From Bradyrhizobium oligotrophicum S58 (GTDB lineage: Bacteria; Pseudomonadota; Alphaproteobacteria; Rhizobiales; Xanthobacteraceae), in assembly GCF_000344805.1 (NCBI RefSeq), contig NC_020453.1, positions 124,001 to 188,000 on the forward strand: a DNA stretch of 64,000 nucleotides, read 5' to 3'. The first letter of the stretch is position 1; each line of letters starts with the position of its first letter. Both the position numbers and the translations under genes were made by a program. Under the pieces are notes generated by a model, which saw only the letters and a list, made by a program, of their open reading frames with translations, had not been told where the DNA came from and searched no databases. Positions 1-9,851 of this stretch are shown piece after piece.

Positions 1-591
1 AAGGACAAGACCTACGACTATTCCGGCCGCGGCAATCAGAGCGAAAGCCGGTTCGGCACCGGCGAGTGCGCGATCTTCCTGACGTCGTCAGGTTACTACG
101 CGAGCGCCAAGAGCACGGCCAAGTTCGACTTCACCTCGGCGCCGATGCCGTATTACCCCGACGTGCAGGGCGCGCCGCAGAACTCGATCATCGGCGGTGC
201 GTCGCTGTGGGTGATGGGCGGCAAGACGGCCGACGAATACAAGGGCGTCGCCAAGTTCTTCACCTTCCTGTCCGACACCAACCGCCAGGCCAAGCTGCAT
301 CAGGAATCCGGCTATCTGCCGATCACCAAGGCGGCCTATGAGAAGACCAAGGCCGACGGCTTCTACGAGAAGAATCCGACCTTGCAGACGCCGCTGAAGG
401 AACTCACCAACAAGGAGCCGACCGAGAATTCGCGCGGCCTGCGCTTCGGCAACATGGTGCAGATGCGCGACGTCTGGGCCGAGGAGATCGAGGCGGCGCT
501 CGCCGGCAAGAAGTCTGCCAAGGAGGCGCTCGACGCCGCGGTGGCCCGCGGCAACGCCATGTTGCGCACCTTCGAGAAAACGGCCAAGTAA
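1..591 (+). CDS. ugpB: UgpB-like sn-glycerol-3-phosphate ABC transporter substrate-binding protein (3' part)
   Basis: C-terminal 196 residues of a periplasmic extracellular solute-binding protein (family 1); the 5' part lies outside the window. The reading frame is open from base 1 and ends with TAA. The visible part has the typical lobe motifs of UgpB, including GTGECAIFLTSSGYY near the start, the segment GGASLWVMGGKTADEYKGVA and a QESGYLPIT segment. It is followed by ugpA, ugpE and ugpC on the same strand, which supports uptake of glycerol-3-phosphate or glycerophosphodiesters. Substrate is inferred from family and operon, since the N-terminal binding residues are not visible. Confidence 0.88.
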   Translation, partial: KDKTYDYSGRGNQSESRFGTGECAIFLTSSGYYASAKSTAKFDFTSAPMPYYPDVQGAPQNSIIGGASLWVMGGKTADEYKGVAKFFTFLSDTNRQAKLHQESGYLPITKAAYEKTKADGFYEKNPTLQTPLKELTNKEPTENSRGLRFGNMVQMRDVWAEEIEAALAGKKSAKEALDAAVARGNAMLRTFEKTAK

Positions 592-607
592 GACCTCACG
601 GACGAAG

Positions 608-635
608 CTCCCCCTCCCGCCGGAGGGGGAGTTTT
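608..635 (+). terminator. Hairpin with T run between ugpB and ugpA
   Basis: A perfect 10-bp stem (608-617 with 622-631) closes a 4-nt loop and is followed by TTTT. It lies 16 nt after the ugpB stop and 28 nt before the ugpA ATG. Such a site inside an operon usually lowers downstream expression, so that the binding protein is made in excess over the membrane subunits. Partial read-through is inferred, not shown. Confidence 0.7.
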
Positions 636-663
636 GTCATCCGTCCCTCCCGCGGCATCCTCG

Positions 664-1545
664 ATGGAAAAATCAGTCGTCTTCAACGGCAAGCTGCTGC
701 CCTATCTGCTGCTGGCGCCGCAGCTCGCGATCACGCTGATCTTCTTCTACTGGCCGGCCAGCCAGGCAATCCGGCAATCGTTCCTGCAGGAGGACGCGTT
801 CGGCCTCAATTCCGAATTCGTCGGCCTCGAAAACTACCAGGCGCTGTTCGCGCAGCCGGAATATTACACCGCGATCGGCACCACGGTGGTGTTCTCGTCG
901 CTCGTCACGGTGCTCTCGCTCGGCGTCGCACTGCTGTTCGCGACCCAGGCGGACAAGAACCTCAAGGGCGGCTCGATCTACAAGACGCTGATGGTGTGGC
1001 CCTATGCGGTGGCGCCCGCCGTTGCCGGCGTGCTGTGGTTCTTCATCTTCCATCCGACGCTGGGGACGCTCGCACGGCCGCTGCGCCTGATGGGCTTCGA
1101 CTGGAATCCGATGCTGAACGGCACCCACGCGATGATCCTCGTGGTGATGGCCGCGGTGTGGAAGCAGGTCGCCTATAATTTCCTGTTCTTCCTCGCCGGC
1201 CTGCAGGCGATCCCGAGAAGCGTGATCGAGGCCGGCGCGATCGACGGCGCCGGGCCGCTGCGGCGGTTCTGGACCATCATCTTCCCGCTGCTGTCGCCGA
1301 CCACGTTCTTCCTTCTGGTGGTCAACATCGTCTACGTGTTCTTCGAGACGTTCGGCATCATCGACGCCGTCACCTCGGGCGGCCCCGCCGGCTCGACCAC
1401 GACGATGGTCTACAAGGTGTTCGCCGATGGCCGGCTCGGCGGTGATCTCGGCGGCTCGGCGGCGCAATCCGTCGTCCTGATGGTGATCGTGATCGCACTG
1501 ACGGCGATCCAGTTCCGCTATGTCGAACGCAAGGTGCAGTACTGA
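664..1545 (+). CDS. ugpA: UgpA, glycerol-3-phosphate ABC transporter permease
   Basis: Inner-membrane permease of 293 residues, close to the usual 295 for UgpA. The ATG at 664 is chosen because it begins directly before the conserved N-terminal membrane segment ([20 protein letters not shown]); an upstream TTG at 634 would lie on the terminator hairpin. The EAA loop that contacts the ATPase is visible as [15 protein letters not shown] around residue 190. About six membrane helices are evident. The stop overlaps the ugpE start by one base (TGATG), so the two permeases are translationally coupled. Confidence 0.93.
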   Translation: MEKSVVFNGKLLPYLLLAPQLAITLIFFYWPASQAIRQSFLQEDAFGLNSEFVGLENYQALFAQPEYYTAIGTTVVFSSLVTVLSLGVALLFATQADKNLKGGSIYKTLMVWPYAVAPAVAGVLWFFIFHPTLGTLARPLRLMGFDWNPMLNGTHAMILVVMAAVWKQVAYNFLFFLAGLQAIPRSVIEAGAIDGAGPLRRFWTIIFPLLSPTTFFLLVVNIVYVFFETFGIIDAVTSGGPAGSTTTMVYKVFADGRLGGDLGGSAAQSVVLMVIVIALTAIQFRYVERKVQY

Positions 1546-2393
1546 TGGTCGAGCACCGCCCGCTGCGCGACTTCATCGCCTATGCCGTGCTCTCGTTCGG
1601 CATCGTCATCTTCGCCTTCCCGGTCTATGTCGCGTTCATCGCCTCGACCTACGACGCGGCGACCGTCGTCAGCGGCAACCTTCCCCTGACGCCGGGCCGT
1701 AACCTGCTCGAGAACTATTATCGCGCCGTGTTCGTCGGCGGCTCGCGCTTCATGAATCAGCCGGTCGGGGTGCTTCTCCTCAACTCCTTCATCTCCGCGA
1801 TCGGCATCGCCGTCGGCAAGATCTTCATCTCGATCCTGTCGGCGTTCGCGATCGTCTATTTCCGCTTTCCGTTCCGCAAGACCGCATTCTGGATCATCTT
1901 CGTCACCCTGATGCTGCCGGTCGAGGTCCGCATCTATCCGACCTACAAGATCGTCGCCGACCTGCACATGCTGGACACCTATGCCGGGCTGATCCTGCCG
2001 CTGATCGCCTCGGCCACCGGCACGCTGCTGTTCCGCCAGTTCTTCATGACCGTCCCCGACGAGTTGCTGGAAGCGTCGCGCATCGACGGCGCGGGTCCGC
2101 TGCGCTTCTTCTGGGACACGCTGCTGCCGCTGTCGATGACGACCGTGGCGGCGCTGTTCGTCATCCAGTTCATCTACGGCTGGAATCAGTATCTCTGGCC
2201 GCTGCTGATCACCACCAAGGATTCGATGCAGACGATCGTGATCGGCATCAAGAAGATGCTGAGCACGACCGACGAGCTCGCGGAATGGCAGCTGGCGATG
2301 GCGACCGCCGTGCTGGCGATGCTGCCGCCGGTCGCCGTCGTCGTCTTCATGCAGCGTCTGTTCGTGAAAGGTCTCGTGGAGACCGAAAAGTGA
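1545..2393 (+). CDS. ugpE: UgpE, glycerol-3-phosphate ABC transporter permease
   Basis: Second membrane subunit of the importer, 282 residues, the normal UgpE length. The EAA loop reads [20 protein letters not shown] around residue 180 and is followed by a conserved stretch FIYGWNQYLWPLLIT. Six hydrophobic segments can be seen. It forms a heterodimeric channel with UgpA and is energised by UgpC encoded 107 bp downstream. Start is fixed by the TGATG overlap with ugpA. Confidence 0.93.
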   Translation: MVEHRPLRDFIAYAVLSFGIVIFAFPVYVAFIASTYDAATVVSGNLPLTPGRNLLENYYRAVFVGGSRFMNQPVGVLLLNSFISAIGIAVGKIFISILSAFAIVYFRFPFRKTAFWIIFVTLMLPVEVRIYPTYKIVADLHMLDTYAGLILPLIASATGTLLFRQFFMTVPDELLEASRIDGAGPLRFFWDTLLPLSMTTVAALFVIQFIYGWNQYLWPLLITTKDSMQTIVIGIKKMLSTTDELAEWQLAMATAVLAMLPPVAVVVFMQRLFVKGLVETEK

Positions 2394-2398
2394 GGTGG

Positions 2399-2490
2399 GC
2401 GAATGGCGAGTAGCGAATAGGAGGAGCCGAGCATGAGGCCCCATTCGCCCTTCCCTATTCGCCACTCCCTATTCGCTACTCCCCATTCGC
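2399..2490 (+). repeat. Imperfect inverted repeat between ugpE and ugpC
   Basis: The arm at 2399-2422 and the reverse complement of 2467-2490 match at 22 of 24 positions; a further partial copy (CCTATTCGCC) lies just inside the right arm. It fills most of the 107-bp gap between ugpE and ugpC. It looks like a small dispersed extragenic palindrome; it could fold in the mRNA and protect or attenuate the operon transcript. Confidence 0.7.
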
Positions 2491-2500
2491 TAGGTAACCC

Positions 2501-3580
<1,080 letters not shown>

Positions 3581-3620
3581 GCCGTTCCACAGGCAGGGCA
3601 GTTCCGCGGGGGCTTGGGTG

Positions 3621-3650
3621 CTTGAACCCACCCCGCGGCGTGACCATATT
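3621..3650 (+). promoter_or_regulatory. Probable RpoH (sigma32) promoter of hsp20
   Basis: CTTGAA at 3621-3626 and CCATATT at 3644-3650 are separated by 17 nt. This is close to the alphaproteobacterial heat-shock consensus CTTGAA-N16/17-CYTATNT. It predicts a start near 3657 and a leader of about 59 nt before the hsp20 ATG at 3716, which fits a heat-inducible small heat-shock gene. Confidence 0.6.
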
Positions 3651-3685
3651 GCTGCTCAAGGGGTGCCGACAGGGCCCTGATACAT

Positions 3686-3709
3686 CAAAGTCGCTTCGAG
3701 AGGACTTTG
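3686..3709 (+). promoter_or_regulatory. Leader hairpin at the hsp20 ribosome binding site (possible RNA thermometer)
   Basis: CAAAGTC (3686-3692) pairs perfectly with GACTTTG (3703-3709) around a loop that contains the GAGAGG ribosome-binding stretch, just before the ATG at 3716. Small heat-shock genes of Bradyrhizobium are known to be controlled by ROSE-type leader thermometers. This leader is shorter than typical ROSE elements and the exact fold is not established, so the thermometer role is inference. Confidence 0.35.
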
Positions 3710-3715
3710 TAAACC

Positions 3716-4141
3716 ATGTCTCGTGTTCCTTCGCTCTCCAGTCCGTTCCTTTTGGGCTTCGACGAGATCGAGCGTGTGCTCGACCGCGTCGTCAAAGGTG
3801 CCGACGGTTATCCGCCCTACAATATCGAGCGGTTCGAACGCACCAATGGCCAGCCCGAGCGTCTCAGGATCACGCTGGCGGTAGCGGGTTTCACCCGCGA
3901 CCAACTCGATGTCACCATTGAGGAAAACCAGCTCGTCATCCGCGGACGCCAGCAGGACGACAAGACCAGGCAATACATTCATCGCGGCATTGCCGCGCGC
4001 CACTTCCAGCGCACCTTCGTGCTGGCGGAGGGAATGCACGTGCTCGGTGCGGATCTGAGGAACGGGTTGTTGTCGGTCGATCTGGCCAGGCCCGAGCCTG
4101 AGCGGATCGTTAAGACAATAGCGATCAATGAACACGAATAA
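3716..4141 (+). CDS. Small heat-shock protein, Hsp20/IbpA family
   Basis: Cytoplasmic ATP-independent holdase chaperone of 141 residues. The alpha-crystallin domain spans about residues 35-130: NIERFERTNG, the GFTRDQLDVTIEENQLVIRG core and a final strand GLLSVDLARPEPE. The C-terminal tail is short, with no clear IXI motif beyond KTIAINEHE. It resembles the class A rhizobial small HSPs related to E. coli IbpA. It has an RpoH-like promoter upstream and a DUF1150 gene 57 bp downstream. Confidence 0.92.
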   Translation: MSRVPSLSSPFLLGFDEIERVLDRVVKGADGYPPYNIERFERTNGQPERLRITLAVAGFTRDQLDVTIEENQLVIRGRQQDDKTRQYIHRGIAARHFQRTFVLAEGMHVLGADLRNGLLSVDLARPEPERIVKTIAINEHE

Positions 4142-4198
4142 TGGTTGATGGAACGAGTAGCGGACTCGACCGCTTGAGTCTCAGAAGGAGTCGAGACC

Positions 4199-4462
4199 AT
4201 GACTGAAGTTAACGTTGCGTCTGATTCTCGCGTCTCTCCGGAGGCGCTGGCCACCCTCGGTGAAGGTCACATCGCGTATGTGAAGCAGATCCGTTCCGAG
4301 GACGTGCCGGACCTGTTTCCGCAGGCGCCGCGCATCGCGCCGGGATTGAAGCTGTTCGCGCTGCACGCCGCCGACGGCACGCCGATCATGCTCACCGACA
4401 GCCGCGAGGCCGCGATTGCGAACGCGTGGAGCCATGAGCTCCAGGCCGTGAGCGTGCACTGA
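4199..4462 (+). CDS. DUF1150 family protein
   Basis: Soluble 87-residue protein of the alphaproteobacterial DUF1150 family, with the typical features GEGHIAYVKQI, a central LFPQAPRIAPGLKLFALHAADGTPI and the SREAAIANAW end. A strong ribosome-binding site AGAAGGAG lies about 10 nt upstream. It follows hsp20 by 57 bp on the same strand and so is probably co-transcribed with it under heat-shock control. The biochemical role is unknown. Confidence 0.85.
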   Translation: MTEVNVASDSRVSPEALATLGEGHIAYVKQIRSEDVPDLFPQAPRIAPGLKLFALHAADGTPIMLTDSREAAIANAWSHELQAVSVH

Positions 4463-4479
4463 CGCGAAGATTGCGAATC

Positions 4480-4609
4480 TTGGCCGAGCTCAGGTCCCGA
4501 CCATGAGGGCTCGGCCAACAGGCTCGTAGCGACAGCCTCCCGTGAGATCATGCGGTTCGTGCCGTCTTCTGACGAGGGCAGTCTCCTGAAAAGGGGACGG
4601 CCCTTTTTC
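4480..4609 (+). terminator. Two hairpins after DUF1150, the second an intrinsic terminator
   Basis: The first hairpin has a 10-bp perfect stem (4480-4489 with 4509-4518) and a 19-nt loop but no T run. The second has AAAAGGG (4589-4595) paired with CCCTTTT (4601-4607) and continues into T residues. Together they probably end the hsp20-DUF1150 transcript before the acetyltransferase gene at 4636. Confidence 0.6.
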
Positions 4610-4635
4610 TTGAGTGTGGCCGAGAGCGTCAGCAC

Positions 4636-5145
4636 ATGCCCCCGGTGACGATCACGCCCGTCACGTCCGCTGATCTGCGCGCCGAGCCGGAGCGCGCGGC
4701 GGCACTGCTGGCGCTCAACAATGCGCATGCGTCCGAGTTGTCCTGGCTCACGCCCGACGCGTTCGCGCATCTGCTCGATCAGGCGTGGCGCGCGTGGCAG
4801 ATCGGCGCCGCCGATGCACTGATGATCGCGCTGGATCATGAGGCCGCCTACGACAATCCCAATCATCGCTGGTTTCTTGGCCGCTACGATCGCTTCGTCT
4901 ATGTCGACCGCATCGTGGTGGCGCCAGCCGCGCGGGGCCTGGGCCTGGCGCGCCGGCTGTATGAGCAGCTGATTCGAGCAGCAGCTGCGGCGGGACACGC
5001 GCGCCTCGTGTGCGAAGTCAATCTGGACCCGCCCAATCCGCAGTCCGATGCGTTCCACGCGGCGCTCGGCTTCGAGGCGGTGGCGACCGCCAGCATTCAT
5101 GGCGGCGCCAAGACCGTGCGCTACCTCGTGAGATCTTTGCGATAG
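4636..5145 (+). CDS. GNAT family N-acetyltransferase
   Basis: Cytoplasmic acetyl-CoA dependent acetyltransferase of 169 residues. The acetyl-CoA binding motif A is seen as VDRIVVAPAARGLGLARRLYEQL (R/Q-x-x-G-x-G/A type) near residues 92-115. The LVCEVNLDPPNPQSDAFHAALGFE region near the C-terminus is typical of this fold. The acceptor substrate cannot be told from sequence. It converges with ptsN (15 bp between stops). Confidence 0.85.
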   Translation: MPPVTITPVTSADLRAEPERAAALLALNNAHASELSWLTPDAFAHLLDQAWRAWQIGAADALMIALDHEAAYDNPNHRWFLGRYDRFVYVDRIVVAPAARGLGLARRLYEQLIRAAAAAGHARLVCEVNLDPPNPQSDAFHAALGFEAVATASIHGGAKTVRYLVRSLR

Positions 5146-5160
5146 AGCAAGAGCGACGGT

Positions 5161-5622
5161 TCAGGCCGCGGAGGCCGGCGGCAGCGCCAGCACGGAATAG
5201 ATCGCCTGGGCGTCACGGGAGGCCCGGAGCTTCTTGGCGACGTCCTGGTCGCGCAGCAGCCGGGCGATGCGCGCCAGCGCCTTCAGATGGTCCGCACCGG
5301 CGCCTTCCGGCGCCAGCAGCAGGAACACCAGATCGACCGGCTGGCCATCCATGGCCTCGAAATCGATCGGCCGTTCCAGCCGGGCGAACAGGCCGAACAG
5401 CTTCTCCAGCTTCGGCAGCTTGCCATGCGGGATCGCCACGCCGTAACCGACAGCCGTGGTTCCGAGCTTCTCACGCTGCAGCAGGACCTCGAAGATCGTG
5501 CGCTCGTTCTGGCCGGTCAGGCCGGCAGCCCGGGCCGCCAACTCCTGAAGCGCCTGCTTCTTACTGATGACTTTCAAAGCCGGCAGGATCGCCTCGGGTG
5601 CGACCAGATCGGTAATCGGCAT
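5161..5622 (-). CDS. ptsN: PtsN, nitrogen PTS EIIA(Ntr) component
   Basis: Phosphoryl-accepting regulatory protein of 153 residues, full length for EIIANtr. The active-site His is His66 in the motif YGVAIPHGK. It receives phosphate from NPr/EINtr and regulates potassium and nitrogen-linked functions by protein contact. It lies downstream of hpf and rpoN in the order rpoN-hpf-ptsN, an arrangement conserved in many proteobacteria. A gap of 328 bp to hpf suggests its own promoter. Confidence 0.93.
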   Translation of the reverse strand: MPITDLVAPEAILPALKVISKKQALQELAARAAGLTGQNERTIFEVLLQREKLGTTAVGYGVAIPHGKLPKLEKLFGLFARLERPIDFEAMDGQPVDLVFLLLAPEGAGADHLKALARIARLLRDQDVAKKLRASRDAQAIYSVLALPPASAA

Positions 5623-5950
5623 AGGGCGTTCCGAGGTGATTGAACCGTCAGGGTGCGAAATAGGTCGGGACAGACCGGCGTCAAGAAGCTGAGGCGGCAG
5701 GCGGGCTTAACCCGTGTCCGATGCGAGGGGCTTCTACCCCAACGCAACGGCCGTGCCAACTCCCGCAAGCATGTTCCCGCTGCCTATCCTTAAGATCGCC
5801 GCAGCATGGCAGCCTGAAGGCGCCAACGCCCCGGCCGGCTTATCGCACCTCTTCAATGCCGTGGCGTGACGCCGCAACTGCCCTGCCAAGCAACTGATCG
5901 GGAACCGGTTTTCTGAACGCTCCGCGAGCGGCCGAAGAGCTTCCGTGGGA
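5623..5950. other. 328-bp intergenic stretch between hpf and ptsN
   Basis: No convincing coding frame on either strand and no strong terminator. It should hold the ptsN promoter and the end of the hpf transcript. Confidence 0.6.
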
Positions 5951-6553
5951 CTACGGCTTCACCGCGGGGGGATCGACCCAGCCGATGTTGCCGTCGGCAC
6001 GGCGGTAGATGATGTTCACTCTCCCGCTGGAGCCATGCTGAAATACCATGCAGGGTGCTCCGGAAAGGTCGAGCTCCAGCACCGCTTCGGACACAGACAG
6101 CCGCTTCAGCGCAGTGGTGTTCTCGGCGATGATCACGGGGCTGTATCCGGTGATCTCCTCGTCGCCTTCGGCCGGCGCCTCGATCACATAGCTCGGCGCA
6201 TCCAGCACCGCCCCGTCCAGGCCGGCAAGCGCGGCATTGGCCGCATGGGATTTGCGCCCGGAGCGGTCCTTGAGCCGGCTCTTGTAGCGGCGCAGCCGCT
6301 TTTCGATCATCAGCAGCGCCTGGTCGGCGCTGGCATAGGCGTCCTGCGCGTTCGATTCGGCCTCGAGCGTGATGCCCGAATCAAGGTGCAGTGCGCAATC
6401 GGTCTTGAACCCGAAACCATCCTTGGAAAGCGTGACGTGGCCGGAATAGTTGCCGTCGAAGTACTTTCGCAAGACTTCGTCGGTGCGCTCGCTGACGCGC
6501 CCGCGCAGCGCCTCGCTGACGCTGATGCTTTTTCCGGAAATCCGCAGGGTCAT
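5951..6553 (-). CDS. hpf: Long-form ribosome hibernation promoting factor HPF
   Basis: Ribosome-binding protein of 200 residues, the long form: an N-terminal S30AE domain (about residues 1-110, starting MTLRISGKSISVSEALR) joined by a basic linker (SRLKDRSGRKSHAAN) to a C-terminal dimerisation domain (EMPV-like region near 140-190, with ALKRLSVSEAVLELDLSG and the MVFQHGSSGRVNIIYRRADGNIGW end). Long HPFs bind 70S ribosomes and drive 100S dimers in stationary phase. It follows rpoN by 72 bp on the same strand. Confidence 0.93.
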   Translation of the reverse strand: MTLRISGKSISVSEALRGRVSERTDEVLRKYFDGNYSGHVTLSKDGFGFKTDCALHLDSGITLEAESNAQDAYASADQALLMIEKRLRRYKSRLKDRSGRKSHAANAALAGLDGAVLDAPSYVIEAPAEGDEEITGYSPVIIAENTTALKRLSVSEAVLELDLSGAPCMVFQHGSSGRVNIIYRRADGNIGWVDPPAVKP

Positions 6554-6625
6554 GTGCCGCCTCGATTCATGTGAACCGATGATGACACTAAGCCTATTTG
6601 GTTAAGGCGCAATCGCGGGGCATGG

Positions 6626-8266
6626 TCAAACTGACGCGGTATCGCGGGTGCGGTCGACGCCGGCGGGCGCCGACAGGGCATGCGCCAGCATGCTCTGCTT
6701 GTCCCGGCGGCGCTGCACCGAGGACGGGATCCGCATCGCCTCCCGGTATTTCGCGACCGTGCGGCGGGCGATGTCGATGCCGGCGGCGCGCAGCTTCTCC
6801 ACGATGGTGTCGTCGGAGAGAATTGCGGAGGGTTCTTCCGCATCGATCAGCTGCTTGATGTGATGACGCACGGCTTCCGCCGAATGCGCCTCGCCGCCAT
6901 CGGCCGACGCGATCGAGGCCGTGAAGAAATATTTCAGCTCGAAAGTTCCGCGATTGGTCGCCATGTATTTGTTGGCGGTGACGCGCGACACCGTCGATTC
7001 GTGCATCTGGATCGCATCCGCAACGGCCTTCAAATTCAGCGGCCGCAGATGCGCGACACCGTGCGTGAAGAAGCCATCCTGCTGGCGCACGATCTCGGTC
7101 GCCACTTTCAGGATCGTACGCGCGCGCTGATCGAGCGCGCGCACCAGCCACGTCGCATTCTGCAGGCAGTCGGTGAAGTAGGATTTGTCGCCGTCCTTGC
7201 GGATCGTCTTCGACAGTTCGGAGTAATAGACCTGGTTCACCAGGACGCGCGGCAGCGTGTCGCTGTTGAGCTCGACCAGCCAGCCGCCATCGGGACCGGG
7301 ACGCACATAGACGTCGGGCACCATGGTCTGCGTGCGCGTGGTACCGAACTTGAGGCCGGGCTTCGGATCGAGCCTTCGGATCTCGCCGATCATGTCGACC
7401 AGATCCTCGTCGTCGACGCCGCACAGCTTGCGCAAGTTCACGAAGTCGCGCTTGGCGAGGAGATCGAGATGCTCGACCAGCGCCTGCATTGCCGGATCGT
7501 AGCGGTCGAGCTCGCGCAGCTGGATCGCGAGGCATTCGCTCAGATTGCGCGCGCAGATGCCGGGCGGATCGAACGTCTGCAGCACGCCGAGCACCGCGTC
7601 GACATCGGCCTGCTCGGCGCCGAGCCGGTCGGCGGCCTGGCCGAGATCGGCCGGCAGATAGCCGGCCTCGTCGACGAGATCGATCAGGTACTGGCCGATC
7701 ATGCGGTCGGCCGGCGCGATGAAGGCCACCGCCGCCTGCTCGGCGAGATGATCCGACAGCGTGGTCTCGGCCGCGACGAAGGCTTCGAGATTGTAGTCCT
7801 CGTCACCCGAGGCGCCGCCGCCCCATTCGGTGTAGGTGGTGGGCGCGGCGTCCTGCGCAGTGCGTGCCGCCGCTTCCGCAGGCTCCTCGGAGAACACGTT
7901 TTCGAGCCCGGAATCGAGCGTCTGTTCGATCTCCGTACGGGTGCCGAGGTCGCGGCTCATCCAGTCGTCCTGGGCGCCCTCGAAGCTCTCGCCGCCGCTG
8001 CTGCCGCCGCCCTCGCCGAAATCTTCGCCGCCGCTCTCGCTACCTTCCGAGAATTCGGCGCGCTCGGACATCTGCTGCTCGCCGGCCACCGGCGTTTCCG
8101 GGCCATCGGCCGCGCGCTCCAGCAGCGGATTGCGCTCCAGCTCTTCTTCGACGAACGTGGAGAGGTCGAGGTTGGACAGCTGCAGCAGCTTGATCGCCTG
8201 CATCAGCTGCGGCGTCATCACCAGCGACTGCGACTGGCGGAATTCTAATCTCTGCGTCAACGCCAT
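6626..8266 (-). CDS. rpoN: RNA polymerase sigma-54 factor RpoN
   Basis: Sigma factor of 546 residues. The N-terminal glutamine-rich region I reads LEFRQSQSLVMTPQLMQAIKLLQLSN (residues 7-32). An acidic Gly/Ser/Glu-rich region II follows (about 55-150), longer than in enteric RpoN. The core-binding region, the helix-turn-helix (MHESTVSRVTANKYM) and the RpoN box ARRTVAKYR (about 500-508) recognising -24/-12 promoters are intact. A 38-residue tail follows the box. It controls nitrogen-related genes with enhancer-binding ATPases. The ATG at 8264-8266 directly precedes region I. Confidence 0.95.
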   Translation of the reverse strand: MALTQRLEFRQSQSLVMTPQLMQAIKLLQLSNLDLSTFVEEELERNPLLERAADGPETPVAGEQQMSERAEFSEGSESGGEDFGEGGGSSGGESFEGAQDDWMSRDLGTRTEIEQTLDSGLENVFSEEPAEAAARTAQDAAPTTYTEWGGGASGDEDYNLEAFVAAETTLSDHLAEQAAVAFIAPADRMIGQYLIDLVDEAGYLPADLGQAADRLGAEQADVDAVLGVLQTFDPPGICARNLSECLAIQLRELDRYDPAMQALVEHLDLLAKRDFVNLRKLCGVDDEDLVDMIGEIRRLDPKPGLKFGTTRTQTMVPDVYVRPGPDGGWLVELNSDTLPRVLVNQVYYSELSKTIRKDGDKSYFTDCLQNATWLVRALDQRARTILKVATEIVRQQDGFFTHGVAHLRPLNLKAVADAIQMHESTVSRVTANKYMATNRGTFELKYFFTASIASADGGEAHSAEAVRHHIKQLIDAEEPSAILSDDTIVEKLRAAGIDIARRTVAKYREAMRIPSSVQRRRDKQSMLAHALSAPAGVDRTRDTASV

Positions 8267-8477
8267 GGGAGCAAGAACATTCCCTTACTGGTCCAATTCT
8301 TGCTTATCCTAATCTGCGCGCGATGTACACGGCTTGACGAATAAGAAAAACGGAGTATGGCGCGGCGGAAGACGAGGTTACCGCTGCTGACAAGCCTGCT
8401 GGAAACAGCGGTATTTGCAGCGTTTCCGTGACCTGTCCCGCTTCCGACGAAAGCCGACAAAGACCGCGTCGGCAATC

Positions 8478-9488
8478 CTACAGCCGGAATTCCTCGCCGA
8501 GATAGAGCCGGCGCACGTCGGGATCGGCGACGATCTCCTCGGGGCTGCCTTCGGTGAGAATCTGTCCGGCATAGACGATGTAGGCGCGGTCGGTGAGCCC
8601 CAGCGTTTCGCGGACGTTATGGTCGGTGATCAGCACGCCGATGCCGCGATTGGTGAGATGGCGCACCAGTTGCTGAATGTCGCCGACCGCGATCGGATCG
8701 ATGCCGGCGAACGGCTCGTCGAGCAGCATGTAGTTCGGGCGCGTGGCGAGCGCGCGCGCGATCTCGACGCGGCGGCGCTCGCCGCCGGACAGCGCGATCG
8801 ACGGCGACTTGCGCAGCCGCGTGATGGTGAATTCCTCCAGCAGCGCATCGAGCTCGCGCTCGCGCTTCTTGCGCGAGGGCTCGACGACTTCGAGCACGGC
8901 GCGGATGTTCTGCTCGACGGTGAGGCCGCGGAAGATCGAGGCTTCCTGCGGCAGATAGCCGATGCCGAGCCGCGCGCGCTGATACATCGGCAGCCGCGTG
9001 ACGTCGTGGCCGTCGAGCTCGATGGCGCCGCGATCGGCCTTGATCAGCCCGGTGATCATGTAGAACACGGTGGTCTTGCCGGCGCCGTTCGGCCCGAGCA
9101 GGCCGACCGCCTCGCCACGGCGAACGTAGATGCTCACCCCGCGCACGACCTGGCGGCTGCCAAAGCTCTTCTCGATCGAATGCACGGCGAGGAAGCCCGG
9201 CCGGCGCAGCAGCTGCGGAGCGCCGCTGCCATTGTTGCGCGGCTTGGCCGGTGTCGGCTGCGATGCCGGCCGCTTGCGCTGGATCTGCTCGGTGTTCTGC
9301 GGCGAGCGCGGATTGATCCGCGTGGTCGGCTGCTCGCGCACGGAATCGGCAAGCGCGGCGAGCGGATCATCATTGTAGGAATCGCCGAAGGGGTCGTTGA
9401 TGGCTGTGATGTCGTCGCGCCGGCGCGCCGAGCCACGCTGGCCGCGCTTGGCGGGACGCCCACGAAACATGCCGAGTAGATCCACCAT
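8478..9488 (-). CDS. lptB: LptB, LPS export ABC transporter ATPase with N-terminal extension
   Basis: Cytoplasmic ATPase of the LptB2FGC machine that pulls lipopolysaccharide from the inner membrane. The ATPase domain spans residues 99-336: Walker [10 protein letters not shown] (132-140), [17 protein letters not shown], signature [15 protein letters not shown] and Walker [14 protein letters not shown]. The usual protein is about 240 residues; this one has about 95 extra N-terminal residues, basic then polar and likely disordered. Internal starts are possible, but the frame is open and codon use looks coding. It follows lptC-lptA on the same strand. Confidence 0.9.
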   Translation of the reverse strand: MVDLLGMFRGRPAKRGQRGSARRRDDITAINDPFGDSYNDDPLAALADSVREQPTTRINPRSPQNTEQIQRKRPASQPTPAKPRNNGSGAPQLLRRPGFLAVHSIEKSFGSRQVVRGVSIYVRRGEAVGLLGPNGAGKTTVFYMITGLIKADRGAIELDGHDVTRLPMYQRARLGIGYLPQEASIFRGLTVEQNIRAVLEVVEPSRKKRERELDALLEEFTITRLRKSPSIALSGGERRRVEIARALATRPNYMLLDEPFAGIDPIAVGDIQQLVRHLTNRGIGVLITDHNVRETLGLTDRAYIVYAGQILTEGSPEEIVADPDVRRLYLGEEFRL

Positions 9489-9851
9489 CCCCGCTTCGCT
9501 TACGCCCTTCGAGGCTGCCCGTCACCGACCGCAGCGCTGGCTCGCCCGCTCACCGCGAGCGAACGCATCTCACCTGCCTCGCGAATCCCCGGGGGAGCGC
9601 GAGGGCGGCCAAAGCGCGGGAGAGGCCCGCGCTCCGGAGTTGTCGTCTGACGGCGAGGTCGCGGCCGCATCCGAGAGATGCGATCGATCGAAAAAATCGC
9701 AATCGGGGTCCGGGATCACCCGTCCGCAAGCACGACGGGCGCGGCGGCCCGGCGGCGACGGTCCGGCAACGAGACCAGCCCGCTTCGCTAGATAGAGGCA
9801 GGTGCGGCGCGGTTCAACTGGAGCCGCCGGCCTTTTGCTAAAGAATTGAAG
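9489..9851. other. 363-bp gap between lptA and lptB
   Basis: No supported gene on either strand. The stretch is GC-rich with several short palindromic pieces. It separates lptA from lptB, which are often adjacent, so it probably carries the lptB promoter. Confidence 0.5.

Noticed and set aside
8334..8361. Rightward promoter TTGACG-N16-TATGGC upstream of rpoN
   Set aside because: It points away from rpoN and there is no rightward gene for it to serve.
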